Below the pieces are notes generated by a model, which had not been told where the DNA came from, did not search any database, and saw only the letters and a program-made list of their open reading frames with translations. A stretch of 27,301 bases of DNA from contig JANLUX010000094.1 of NCBI GenBank assembly GCA_031363705.1, forward strand, positions 1 to 27,301. The letters are read 5' to 3'. Positions within the stretch are counted from its first letter, which is position 1; each line of letters begins with the position of its first letter. Shown here in pieces: positions 1 to 8,391 of this stretch. The translations under genes and the position numbers were made by a program. This DNA comes from JANLUX01 sp031363705 (GTDB taxonomy: Bacteria > Bacteroidota > Bacteroidia > AKYH767-A > OLB10).

Positions 1-2
1 TT

Positions 3-1550
3 ATGTTGAACAAACTCCAACAACTAGAAAATAAAGTTTCTGAGGCAATGAAAGGTGGCGGTGAAGACCGTGTTGCTTCTCAACATAAAAAGGGGAAATT
101 AACTGCGCGTGAAAGATTACAGCTGTTACTGGACGAAGGTAGCTTTGAAGAGATTGGAATGTTTGTAACACATCGTGCTACAGATTTCGGAATGGATAAG
201 GAAAAATATCCTGGTGATGGAGTCGTAACCGGATATGGCAGGATTAATGGTCGCTCTGTTTATGTTTTTTCACAGGACTTCACGGTCTTTGGTGGTTCAC
301 TCTCTGAAACACATGCAGAAAAAATTTGCCGCATCATGGATCTTGCATTGCAAAATGGCGTTCCTGTAATTGGATTAAATGATTCAGGCGGAGCACGCAT
401 ACAGGAAGGTGTGGTATCGCTTGGCGGATATGCTGATATTTTTTATCGCAATGTGCAATCATCAGGAGTAATTCCTCAGTTGAGTGCAATCATGGGACCG
501 TGTGCCGGAGGTGCAGTTTATTCTCCTGCAATGACAGATTTTATACTGATGGTTGAAAATACCAGCTATATGTTTGTTACCGGACCTAACGTTTTAAAAA
601 CTGTTACTCACGAAGAAGTAACGAGTGAAGAATTAGGTGGTGCTTCCACACACAGCACTAAATCAGGAGTTACACATTTTGCATGTGCAAATGAAATGGA
701 ATGTATCATGCATCTTAAAAAATTACATAGTTATATCCCTGATAACTGTGAAGATGACGCTCCGCGAAAAGCATATGTAGCAGGAAATGAATTACGACCA
801 AAGCTCAATCAAATAATTCCCGATAATCCGAATCAGCCGTATGACATACGTGAAGTAATCAATGAAGTGATTGATGATGATGGTGAAGGCTTCTTTGAAG
901 TGCATAAAAATTTTGCTGAAAACATTGTAGTAGGTTTTGCACGCTTAGCCGGCAGAAGCATTGGTATAGTTGCCAATCAGCCAGCTTATCTTGCAGGCGT
1001 TTTAGATATTAATTCTTCTACTAAAGCAGCGCGCTTTGTTCGTTTTTGCGATTGCTTTAACATTCCGTTATTAGTGTTTGAAGATGTACCGGGTTTTCTT
1101 CCGGGCACTGATCAGGAATGGAATGGTATTATTACCAACGGAGCTAAGTTGTTATATGCATTCAGCGAAGCAACGGTTCCGCGCATCACAGTGATAACAC
1201 GCAAAGCTTATGGTGGTGCTTATGATGTGATGAACAGCAAACATATAGGTGCAGATATGAATTACGCATGGCCTTCAGCGGAGATTGCGGTGATAGGAGC
1301 AAAGGGTGCAGCAGAAATTATTTTTAAGAATGAAATAAAAAAATCAAAAGATCCTGTTGCAAAAATGAAAGAGAAAGAACAGGAATACACTGAGCTTTTT
1401 GCTAATCCTTATCGGGCAGCTGAGCGTGGATATATTGATGAGGTTATTTTACCTGATCAAACACGAATCAAATTAATTAAAGCATTTGACATCCTTAAAA
1501 ATAAAGTGGCTAAAATGCCAAAGAGAAAACATGGTAACATACCGCTGTAA
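3..1550 (+). CDS. acyl-CoA carboxylase beta subunit (propionyl-CoA carboxylase type)
   Basis: This is a biotin-dependent carboxyltransferase subunit of 515 residues, the usual length for PccB-type proteins. It moves the carboxyl group from carboxybiotin to an acyl-CoA, most likely propionyl-CoA giving methylmalonyl-CoA. The N-terminus (KLTARERLQLLLDEGSFEE, about 32-50) is the typical family opening, so the ATG at base 3 is a credible true start even though it touches the window edge. The two oxyanion-type glycine motifs of the crotonase-fold halves are visible: SGGARIQEG and GPCAGG at about 128-170, and the VPGFLPG and AYGGAYDVM segments in the C-terminal half. No biotin carboxylase or biotin carrier gene lies downstream, so its partners are upstream of the window or elsewhere. 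The exact acyl-CoA preference is inferred, since methylmalonyl-CoA decarboxylase alpha subunits look alike. Confidence 0.9.
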   Translation: MLNKLQQLENKVSEAMKGGGEDRVASQHKKGKLTARERLQLLLDEGSFEEIGMFVTHRATDFGMDKEKYPGDGVVTGYGRINGRSVYVFSQDFTVFGGSLSETHAEKICRIMDLALQNGVPVIGLNDSGGARIQEGVVSLGGYADIFYRNVQSSGVIPQLSAIMGPCAGGAVYSPAMTDFILMVENTSYMFVTGPNVLKTVTHEEVTSEELGGASTHSTKSGVTHFACANEMECIMHLKKLHSYIPDNCEDDAPRKAYVAGNELRPKLNQIIPDNPNQPYDIREVINEVIDDDGEGFFEVHKNFAENIVVGFARLAGRSIGIVANQPAYLAGVLDINSSTKAARFVRFCDCFNIPLLVFEDVPGFLPGTDQEWNGIITNGAKLLYAFSEATVPRITVITRKAYGGAYDVMNSKHIGADMNYAWPSAEIAVIGAKGAAEIIFKNEIKKSKDPVAKMKEKEQEYTELFANPYRAAERGYIDEVILPDQTRIKLIKAFDILKNKVAKMPKRKHGNIPL

Positions 1551-1614
1551 CAGTTATTCGTAATTTACTCTTGTCTTTTTTACCCTGTTTTTATTTTTAT
1601 TGACCAAATTACTT

Positions 1615-1645
1615 TTTGATTTCCGTTATTCTGTTTTTACATTTG
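1615..1645 (+). promoter_or_regulatory. Bacteroidota sigma-A promoter of the 87-residue gene
   Basis: TTTG at 1615-1618 is followed after exactly 19 bases by TACATTTG at 1638-1645. This matches the known Bacteroidota consensus TTTG-N19-TAnnTTTG (-33 and -7). The start codon of the downstream gene is 20 bases beyond it. It is the cleanest promoter in the window. Confidence 0.7.
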
Positions 1646-1665
1646 AATAACAACACATTTTTGCT

Positions 1666-1929
1666 ATGACTAAAGATATCCCCTCTGTAAATAAATTCAA
1701 TACACTTGACTTTGATGAGAAAGCCTGGCATGTGTGGCATCATGCAACTTTTTTAATTGTGAGACAGAATAAAAGCCACCGCGTTAATTTATACCACCTC
1801 AATAATTATTACATACAGCTTTGGTATGATGTAAAGCAAAACCGCATTGAAAGAATAGCTGCTACTTACTCAAAAAGAGTAGTTGAACCTTATTTGAGAT
1901 TGATTGAAGTAAAAAAATTTTTAAACTAG
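1666..1929 (+). CDS. small conserved-looking protein of unknown function
   Basis: An 87-residue protein with no family I can name. It has no signal peptide or membrane segment, is rich in aromatic residues and histidine (WHVWHH at about 21-26, LYHLNNYYIQLWYD at about 42-55) and basic near the C-terminus. The alternating pattern suggests a small beta-sheet fold followed by a C-terminal helix (EPYLRLIEVKKFL). A consensus promoter sits directly upstream and a hairpin follows the stop, so it appears to be an independent single-gene transcript rather than a spurious frame. The function is unknown. Confidence 0.7.
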   Translation: MTKDIPSVNKFNTLDFDEKAWHVWHHATFLIVRQNKSHRVNLYHLNNYYIQLWYDVKQNRIERIAATYSKRVVEPYLRLIEVKKFLN

Positions 1930-1963
1930 AATTTTCTTTTATAAAAAACAGAAAGAAAAAAGT

Positions 1964-1998
1964 AAAAGCTCCTGATAAATTTTAATCAGCAACTTTTT
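1964..1998. terminator. bidirectional terminator hairpin between convergent genes
   Basis: An imperfect inverted repeat pairs AAAAG (1964-1968) and CTGAT (1972-1976) with ATCAG (1985-1989) and CTTTT (1993-1997). It is flanked by A- and T-runs, so either strand would give a stem followed by U residues. It lies between the stop of the 87-residue gene and the stop of the protease gene on the other strand. Confidence 0.5.
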
Positions 1999-3109
1999 AA
2001 TTAAACACCTTTACAATAAAAACGTAATTCTTCAATCGTTTAATTTGAGAAGGACGATCCAGGCCTTTCAGATTTTTACCCGATGCAACTGAAATATTTT
2101 CGTTTTCAATAGTTTTTATATAACGGGCAATCTGTTTACTCTGAACAGCAAATGATGCACCTTCAGCACTGGTGTTTTTACCACTCACCATACCAATCAG
2201 GTTACCATAATTATCAAACAAAGGACCTCCGCTGTTTCCGGGATTAACAGGAATAGAAACCTGGTAAGCACTGGTGTCACCTTCAAAACCTGTCATGGAA
2301 CTAACAGAACCTTCTCCATACACCATCTCTTCACGTGGATAACCAAGTGTAAATACTTTTTCTCCCGGATCGGCTACTGAATTTTTAAAACCATAAGGCA
2401 ATTCGCTGAATGATTTAAATTGCTCATCATTTATTTTTAGCAAAGCAAGATCAAGCGTTTTATCTACTGCAACTTTTGTGGCTTCCAGCTGTTCAAATTT
2501 TTCATTGCTTAGAAAAACACTTTTCGCATCTTTCACTACGTGATAACTGGTGAGCACATAACCATCTTTACTCACCGCAAATCCTGTACCTGTGAAACCG
2601 GAAACAACATTATCCGTTTCAGCTTCTTTATTTTCATTGATACCATTTATAATAGCACGCTGTGATCGTTTGAGGCGCTCCACTTCCCGACTCAAAGCCT
2701 GGTAATTACCTTGTTGCTTATTGCTGAAAACTCCCATGAGAACGGAAGTAATCAATGTTCCGCTAACAGCAACAATAGTTACCATAGCAGCAATTGATAT
2801 TATGCGATACTGGCGATAAAACTGGCGGATGCGTGAAGGTTGCTTTTCCTCCGTTACCTTTTTGAGTGGTGCTTTAAAAGCAAACTGCTCAGTCTCCATC
2901 TCATCATGAATAATATTTAATTTATTGCGAAGCTGTTCTCGCTTTTCACTTATGCTGAACGCTGACAAAATAGTCTGGTGTTCTTCAACAGCTTTGGTGA
3001 GTGCAAGGTCGCTCTCTAACCATTGCTCAAATATTTTTATTTCGTCCGGCAAGAGCTGTCCTTTGCAATAACGCTCAATTAACTCTTCGGTTTCTCTTTT
3101 ATCAATCAT
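1997..3109 (-). CDS. membrane-bound anti-sigma-like protein with exported trypsin-like serine protease domain
   Basis: A 370-residue protein in three parts. Residues 1-75 are cytoplasmic and start like Bacteroidota FecR-type anti-sigma proteins (ELIERYCKGQLLPDEIKIFEQWL). A single transmembrane helix lies at about 103-127, then a short coiled coil (about 135-152). Residues 170-335 form a trypsin/DegP-like protease domain with a complete triad: His190 (TSYHVV), Asp220 (LDLALL) and Ser293 (GNSGGP). No PDZ domain is present. The membrane topology puts the protease in the periplasm. Its ATG overlaps the TGA of the preceding sigma gene (ATGA), which implies translational coupling and a regulatory pair. 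The inference is that it holds the sigma factor at the membrane and senses or cleaves something outside. The alternative is a plain envelope protease under control of that sigma factor. Confidence 0.8.
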   Translation of the reverse strand: MIDKRETEELIERYCKGQLLPDEIKIFEQWLESDLALTKAVEEHQTILSAFSISEKREQLRNKLNIIHDEMETEQFAFKAPLKKVTEEKQPSRIRQFYRQYRIISIAAMVTIVAVSGTLITSVLMGVFSNKQQGNYQALSREVERLKRSQRAIINGINENKEAETDNVVSGFTGTGFAVSKDGYVLTSYHVVKDAKSVFLSNEKFEQLEATKVAVDKTLDLALLKINDEQFKSFSELPYGFKNSVADPGEKVFTLGYPREEMVYGEGSVSSMTGFEGDTSAYQVSIPVNPGNSGGPLFDNYGNLIGMVSGKNTSAEGASFAVQSKQIARYIKTIENENISVASGKNLKGLDRPSQIKRLKNYVFIVKVFN

Positions 3110-3693
3110 TCTGTTGTTTCGTTTTTATATAGAGAGAAAAAAATTTTCTTTAATCTTTTCAGGCACTTGTATTTCTGTGTCTTTGCATTATCGCTATTGG
3201 TGTAACCAAACTTTTCTGTTATTTCATCCATTGATGCTGAGTGCATGTAGAAGTCTTTAAGAATAGTTCTGCAGGGTTCTCCCATGCTTTCCAACGCCTG
3301 ATGCATTGCTGTGTACTGATCTTCATTGCTTCCTATCTCTGTCCAGTCTAACGTTATCGCTTCACTTGCTTCGTGAAATTCGTCAGTGAAACGGTTTTTA
3401 AGCTGAAGCTGTTTCAACCATAATCGCTTGCTAACAGAATAGAGAAAGGTGCTTATACGGCAAGTTAACTCGAATGCTTCGTCCTGCAGTTTCTCATAAA
3501 AGATAATTACAGTATCCTGGTAAATATCTTTTGCTTCCTGTATGCTGCCACCATTATTGATAACCATATTCGCTATCTGCGGATAATGTTGTCGATACAC
3601 CGTTTTAAGAACTCTTTCATCACCCTTTCGCAGCGCAAGGATTATTTCTTCTTCTCTGCTTACAGGTATCACCTGTTTCATATCACTGCTCAT
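3106..3693 (-). CDS. ECF-family RNA polymerase sigma factor
   Basis: A 195-residue sigma-70 family protein. Region 2 is at about 26-95, with the DIYQDTVIIFYEKL core-binding/-10 segment and the STFLYSVSKRLWL helix. Region 4 is at about 130-187, with a helix-turn-helix ending in KYKCLKRLKKIF, which should read the -35 element. The linker is short and there is no region 1 or 3, as in ECF factors. Its stop overlaps the start of the membrane anti-sigma-like protease, the usual layout for an ECF factor and its regulator. An 11-base element shared with the divergent lipoprotein gene lies 20 bases before the ATG. If that element is the -35 box of its own promoter, transcription would start near or just inside this ATG, and Met5 would be a possible alternative start. 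Confidence 0.85.
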   Translation of the reverse strand: MSSDMKQVIPVSREEEIILALRKGDERVLKTVYRQHYPQIANMVINNGGSIQEAKDIYQDTVIIFYEKLQDEAFELTCRISTFLYSVSKRLWLKQLQLKNRFTDEFHEASEAITLDWTEIGSNEDQYTAMHQALESMGEPCRTILKDFYMHSASMDEITEKFGYTNSDNAKTQKYKCLKRLKKIFFSLYKNETTE

Positions 3694-3713
3694 TAATTCA
3701 ATGTTTGTTTAAA

Positions 3714-3724
3714 AGGTAACCCAA
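3714..3724 (-). promoter_or_regulatory. 11-base element upstream of the sigma gene (copy 1)
   Basis: On the minus strand this reads TTGGGTTACCT, followed by TTTAA. It is an exact match to the copy at 3851-3861 on the plus strand, and both point toward their own downstream gene. Its size and GGGTTACC core suit an ECF -35 element or a regulator's operator. The function is inferred. Confidence 0.5.
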
Positions 3725-3850
3725 AGAACAGGATTATTTTAGTGAGGAGGTTATGAAAGAATCAAGAAAGGTTATTAAATTATTAATAATCAAAATTTTA
3801 TTTGTTGATTCTGAATGATTTATGAGAAATAATATTTTTTTTAAAAGAAG

Positions 3851-3861
3851 TTGGGTTACCT
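3851..3861 (+). promoter_or_regulatory. 11-base element upstream of the small lipoprotein gene (copy 2)
   Basis: TTGGGTTACCT followed by ATTTAA, 51 bases before the lipoprotein ATG. This spacing suits a -35 element with a transcription start around 3885-3890. It is identical to the outward-facing copy in front of the sigma gene, which suggests that both promoters answer to the same factor. Confidence 0.5.
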
Positions 3862-3912
3862 ATTTAATAGTTCGGTATTAAATGTAAATCATCAAAATAA
3901 AACAAAAACAAA

Positions 3913-4122
3913 ATGAAAAAAATCGTATCAATCCTTGCAATGTCTGCATTTGTTGTAGCATTAGCATCTTGCGGAAGCAAAACTGAAACTACAGGTACTG
4001 AAACTACAACAGAAACTACAGTTACTGAAGAAGTTCCAAATAGTGACGCTACTGTTACTACTGAAACTACTGTTAAAGCTGACAGCACAATGGAAGTGAA
4101 GACTGACACTTCAGCTCATTAA
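3913..4122 (+). CDS. small Thr/Glu-rich lipoprotein
   Basis: A 69-residue protein with a textbook lipoprotein signal: a basic start (MKKI), a hydrophobic core and the lipobox ALASC, with Cys20 as the predicted lipidated residue. The mature part is only 50 residues and is almost entirely Thr, Glu, Val, Ser and Asp (repeated ETTTETTV-like stretches), so it is likely disordered and acidic. Small lipoproteins of this type are common in Bacteroidota and their roles are mostly unknown. It is divergent from the ECF sigma/protease pair, shares an 11-base upstream element with it and ends in a strong terminator, so it may be a major target of that sigma factor. The reading frame on the opposite strand here is a shadow of the low-complexity sequence. 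Confidence 0.85.
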   Translation: MKKIVSILAMSAFVVALASCGSKTETTGTETTTETTVTEEVPNSDATVTTETTVKADSTMEVKTDTSAH

Positions 4123-4150
4123 TAAGAAAGTAATTACCAGTTTAAGTTAA

Positions 4151-4178
4151 ATCCCGCAATTTTTTGCGGGATTTTTTA
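4151..4178 (+). terminator. intrinsic terminator of the small lipoprotein gene
   Basis: A perfect 9-base stem ATCCCGCAA (4151-4159) and TTGCGGGAT (4164-4172) with a TTTT loop, followed by a T-run. It starts 29 bases after the lipoprotein stop codon. Confidence 0.9.
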
Positions 4179-4205
4179 TTTCCAATCACTTATACTTTCT
4201 GTTAC

Positions 4206-5540
4206 TTAAAACCATAGTTGTGTAATTAAAAAGTAAATGTCATAAATACTTAATAAGATAATGAGGCAGATAATAAACAATGCTGTATTGGAAATAAGTT
4301 TTGATTTCAACATACTAAACCCTTCCATAAAAAATTTAATAAATGAAGGCAATGCAGGAAAAATAAAAATGGATTTCATTATGCTGAAATCGCGGTAACT
4401 GTATGAATATTTTATCATGAACAATAAAAAACCTGCTGCAAACACAAGGTGAATCCAGTTTTGATTAATGGTTATTTTTTCTTTAAAGAAATGTCTTATA
4501 GTTTTCACCATGCCTGCAATTAAAAGTATTAAGGGAACAATTCCTAAAGCAATTAACCACCGTCCGGCACTTAATAATTTTGGATCCATGCTTTTCCAGC
4601 TATTGGGGTGCTGATCAAAATGCATGAACATGGTTCTTCCATATAGTTGTGACCATAATGAAGTGCGATGTAACTGATAATTATCAATAGTGCTTACAAT
4701 AAATGGTTCTCTTATCATATCGAAATAACGAAATGTAAAATATCCATCAACAACAGAAGTAATACCAGGTCTTCCTGCATAAGTATGTTTGAAAAATAGT
4801 GGTGGAGGATCTTTGGGCAATACCAGCACAAAAGGAGTTCCGTATTTATGGTAGTTATGGATGCAACCTGAACCAACGGGTATGATTGCAATAAAACTTA
4901 TTACCAGTATTGCTAAAATTTTGATGTAAAGTTTTCTTTCCTCAATATGAGAAGCGATTAGGTTTATTGAAAAAATTATAGCGAGTGAAACAATCAAAAT
5001 AAGACCTGATCCTTTAACCAGGCAGGCAATTATCACAGATGCACACAACAAAAATCCCATCCGTAATTTTTTTTCATTGAAAAACCTATCTGCAAAATAA
5101 ATGGTTAGAATGCCTGCTAATATTTCAGGAGTATCATTGGTAGCCTGTACATTAATACCCGTAAGACAGGGATTAAAAGCAAGCAATGCAAACGCTGCAA
5201 TTTTAATTTTTTCTGAAAAATGCTGCCTCGCAATAAATTTCCAGAGATAAAACAGTATAAAAAAACTCAATACAAAATTGAACATCTGCATACAGAGAAT
5301 GCGGTCCATCCGGTTATCAATACCCAACATCTGAATAATTCCTGCGTTGATGATATAGTAAAGTTTTGGCTGAAAGCACTCCCAGCAATCATCCTTATCC
5401 GGCAAAGAATGATGATTAATAATCCACTCAACCACTTCTACATGAGGGTCGTTTGCTTCATAATTAAGGAGAGATAAAATAAAACGCAGGCTGAGAGAAA
5501 GGATAAAAATGGAAAGGATTAATATTCTGTTTCGCGACAT
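4206..5540 (-). CDS. multi-spanning GT-C type glycosyltransferase (family 39-like)
   Basis: A 444-residue integral membrane protein with about nine or ten hydrophobic helices. The first helix is followed by an extracytoplasmic loop containing an acidic motif (EANDPH, about 29-34) and then CFQPKLYYI (about 55-63). That arrangement recalls the catalytic acidic loop and PPLYY segment of lipid-linked-sugar glycosyltransferases of the PMT/ArnT type. A second conserved-looking segment, NVQATNDTPEIL (about 131-142), fits the same group. It probably transfers a sugar from a polyprenyl-phosphate carrier on the outer face of the inner membrane. Acceptor and sugar cannot be read from the sequence, and no other polysaccharide gene is adjacent. 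It stands alone between a terminator and a divergent porW. The family assignment is moderate; a generic polytopic membrane protein is the alternative. Confidence 0.65.
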   Translation of the reverse strand: MSRNRILILSIFILSLSLRFILSLLNYEANDPHVEVVEWIINHHSLPDKDDCWECFQPKLYYIINAGIIQMLGIDNRMDRILCMQMFNFVLSFFILFYLWKFIARQHFSEKIKIAAFALLAFNPCLTGINVQATNDTPEILAGILTIYFADRFFNEKKLRMGFLLCASVIIACLVKGSGLILIVSLAIIFSINLIASHIEERKLYIKILAILVISFIAIIPVGSGCIHNYHKYGTPFVLVLPKDPPPLFFKHTYAGRPGITSVVDGYFTFRYFDMIREPFIVSTIDNYQLHRTSLWSQLYGRTMFMHFDQHPNSWKSMDPKLLSAGRWLIALGIVPLILLIAGMVKTIRHFFKEKITINQNWIHLVFAAGFLLFMIKYSYSYRDFSIMKSIFIFPALPSFIKFFMEGFSMLKSKLISNTALFIICLIILLSIYDIYFLITQLWF

Positions 5541-5690
5541 ACACGCAAAAGTAAATTCTATGAAGGATTATGAATAGATTTTCAACACCATACGCCTGCA
5601 GAAAAGTGTAGAATATTACTACTCCTCACTATATTTGTCGGACAACATACTATTTTAGTGAGTATAAAGTTGTTATATTTTATTTAGCAA

Positions 5691-8375
5691 ATGACCTTAA
5701 AACGGATATCGTACCTTGCATTTATTGTGCTGTTATGCACATTATCGGCATGTAAAACGCACAAGAATAATTTTTTAAGCAGGGGTTATCACGGCACCAC
5801 CACGCATTATAATTATTACTTCAATGCGCGTGAAAGAATGAAGCAGGGTGCACAGGCATTGGCTGATGCACACGAAGATAAATATGACCGTGTGCTGAGT
5901 GTTTTTAAATATGGTGATGTTGCTAAAGCCAAAGCGATTTATCCTGATATGGATGAAGCCATTAAAAAAGCTTCCGTTGCCATTCAACGCCATTCGATCT
6001 ATGCGAAATCAAGACACGATAATAAGCTTGCTGAAAGAAACAAATGGATTGAAGATTGTTATCTTGTGATTGGTCAGGCACAGTTTTACAAACATGATTT
6101 CTGGACTGCTATTGAGACTTTTCAATATACTTCAGCCGAATATAAAAATGGTCCTATCCGTGATGAGGCCTTACTGTGGTTAGTTAAATCTTATCTTGAA
6201 TTAGGCAAAACAGTGGATGCTGAATACCTGCTTGACTTTTTAAAGAATGATAAAGAATTTCCATTGCGGATTAAAGGTGATTATGCTGCCACGTATGCAA
6301 ATTATTACCTGCAAAAAAACCAAATTCCGGAAGCAATGGAACAACTGAAAACTGCTGCTGCCAATACCAGAAAAAAGGACACCAGAGCGCGCTATTATTT
6401 TATTCTTGGTCAGTTGCAGCAAAAGCAGGATAGTCTTCAGCAGGCATTTTCTTCTTATAGTAAAGTAATCCGGTTAAATCCGCCTTACGAAATGGCATTC
6501 AATGCACGTATAAACCGTGCACGTTGTTTTGATGTTACCAGTGAGAAGGGAGAGCTTGTAAAAAAAGAATTGCTAAAAATGCTGAAGGATGAAAAAAATA
6601 AAGAATATTTAGACCAGGTTTATTATGCTTTGGCAGGTATAGCACAGCAGGAGAAAAAAGAAGATCAGGCTTTGGATTATCTTAACAAATCAGTACGCGT
6701 GAGCACCAGCAATACCACACAAAAAGCAATCAGCTATAAAAGCATGGGCGATATTTATTATCAGCGTCCTGAATATATTCCTGCTGCTGCTTATTATGAC
6801 AGCGCTGTTACCTCACTCACCATTGATTATCCTGATTATTACGATATACTGGAAAGAAAAAACAGTCTTGACCGGTTGGTTAAAAACCTCAAGATTATTT
6901 TGATGGAAGACAGTATTCAGAATCTTTCGAAAATGAGTGCTGCGGAGCGCGAAGCAAGTATTGATAAAGTAATTAATCAGGAAACAGCGAATCAGGAACG
7001 GTTGAAAAAAGAGAAAGAAGATCAGCAACGGATAGAAGAGCAACAAGTGCTGGAAGAGAAACAATTAAAAAGCCAGCCGAGAAATTATCAGCAAAACCAA
7101 ACCGGTGCCTGGTATTTTTATAATCCCACCACGCTTAACTTTGGTATCAATGAGTTTTTAAAAAAATGGGGATTGAGAAAACTGGAGGACAACTGGCGCA
7201 GAAGTGATAAAGAACTTGTAGCTGAAGCAGGCAGTGAAGAAGGAGAAACTTCTATTGACTCATTGGTGGAATCACAGGCTGCTTTAAATGATTCGTTATC
7301 CAAACTTGGAGCAAAAGAAAGAAAGGAAGCGTATCTTAAATTAATACCTACCACCGAGGCACAGTTTAAAGAATCGAATGCAAAGCTTACGGAAGCTTAT
7401 TACAATGTGGCAATAATTTATAAAGAACAGCTGGCTAATTATCCGCAATCAGTTTATCATTTTGAAAAACTGGATGAGCGCTATCCGCAGAATAAATACA
7501 AACAACCATCTTACTATAATCTTTACCGCTTATATTTAGCAATGCATGATACGGCAAAAGCGGATGTTTATAAAAATTATTTGCTTACCAACTATCCTGA
7601 GAGTGAATACAGCAAGCTTATTTTAAATCCTAATTTCTTTGCGGAAATAAAAAAGAAAACCGCAGTGCTCCAGGTCTTTTATGAAAATACTTACAGGGCT
7701 TACATCAATGGACAATATGCGGATGTGATAGAGCGTAAAACACTGGCAGATACGTTGTTCCCTAAAAACAATATTCTTGCGGGCAAGTTTGCATTATTAA
7801 AAGCTTTGGCGATTGGCAGAACTCAACCGGTTTCTTCCTTCGAAGTGGCGTTGGAGGATGTTGTGCGTGTTTATCCTAAAGACTCAGTGAGTATTCGTGC
7901 GCAGCAAATTCTTGATTACATACATAATCAAAACAAACAAACACAGCAAAACCCCGGTGACAGCACAGTGCAAAAACAGCAGCTTAACCAGGTTATTGAT
8001 TCTACTGTTTTTATTTATGCGCCCGAATCTCCTCAGCTGTTTCTTATCCTGGTAAAAATTAACTCTACTGATATTCCAGCTTTAAAAGCGAAGATTACAT
8101 CATTCAACAATATAAATTATACAGGTGAAAAAATGGATTTGCAAAGTGGCAATCTTGATTTAAACTACCAGTATATAACTGTAACGGGTTTAAAAAACAA
8201 AGAGGATGCGATGTCCTATTATGAATCCATTTCATCTGACGAAACTATTTCCGCTGAGTTAGAAACAGGAGAGCCCATGTTTTTTGTAATCTCCCAGGAG
8301 AATCTTACTCAACTTGCCCGCACGCATGATATAGAAAAGTATTCAGAATTTTTTCAGCAAAAATATACGCAGTAG
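5691..8375 (+). CDS. porW: T9SS/gliding lipoprotein PorW (SprE) with TPR repeats
   Basis: An 894-residue lipoprotein with lipobox LSAC, Cys21 being the predicted lipidation site. The segment after the signal (FLSRGYHGTTTHYNYYFNA) and the NKWIEDCYLVIGQAQFYKHDF motif at about 119-139 are characteristic of PorW/SprE. Tetratricopeptide-like helices cover about 115-400, a charged coiled coil rich in Glu, Lys and Gln lies at about 405-460, further TPR-like helices at about 565-730, and the conserved C-terminal domain at about 770-894 (FFVISQENL, YSEFFQQKY). In Flavobacterium and Porphyromonas this outer-membrane lipoprotein is needed for type IX secretion and gliding, and links the trans-envelope motor to the translocon. 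Four T9SS cargo genes follow in this window. A membrane LytTR gene lies 16 bases downstream and is probably in the same transcript. Confidence 0.88.
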   Translation: MTLKRISYLAFIVLLCTLSACKTHKNNFLSRGYHGTTTHYNYYFNARERMKQGAQALADAHEDKYDRVLSVFKYGDVAKAKAIYPDMDEAIKKASVAIQRHSIYAKSRHDNKLAERNKWIEDCYLVIGQAQFYKHDFWTAIETFQYTSAEYKNGPIRDEALLWLVKSYLELGKTVDAEYLLDFLKNDKEFPLRIKGDYAATYANYYLQKNQIPEAMEQLKTAAANTRKKDTRARYYFILGQLQQKQDSLQQAFSSYSKVIRLNPPYEMAFNARINRARCFDVTSEKGELVKKELLKMLKDEKNKEYLDQVYYALAGIAQQEKKEDQALDYLNKSVRVSTSNTTQKAISYKSMGDIYYQRPEYIPAAAYYDSAVTSLTIDYPDYYDILERKNSLDRLVKNLKIILMEDSIQNLSKMSAAEREASIDKVINQETANQERLKKEKEDQQRIEEQQVLEEKQLKSQPRNYQQNQTGAWYFYNPTTLNFGINEFLKKWGLRKLEDNWRRSDKELVAEAGSEEGETSIDSLVESQAALNDSLSKLGAKERKEAYLKLIPTTEAQFKESNAKLTEAYYNVAIIYKEQLANYPQSVYHFEKLDERYPQNKYKQPSYYNLYRLYLAMHDTAKADVYKNYLLTNYPESEYSKLILNPNFFAEIKKKTAVLQVFYENTYRAYINGQYADVIERKTLADTLFPKNNILAGKFALLKALAIGRTQPVSSFEVALEDVVRVYPKDSVSIRAQQILDYIHNQNKQTQQNPGDSTVQKQQLNQVIDSTVFIYAPESPQLFLILVKINSTDIPALKAKITSFNNINYTGEKMDLQSGNLDLNYQYITVTGLKNKEDAMSYYESISSDETISAELETGEPMFFVISQENLTQLARTHDIEKYSEFFQQKYTQ

Positions 8376-8391
8376 TTCCTTAAGTTTTTTC

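Noticed and set aside
3864..4109. 81-residue minus-strand reading frame with Val/Ser runs
   Set aside because: It is antisense to the Thr/Glu-rich lipoprotein gene, whose lipobox, promoter element and terminator are convincing; the low-complexity codons simply stay open on the other strand.
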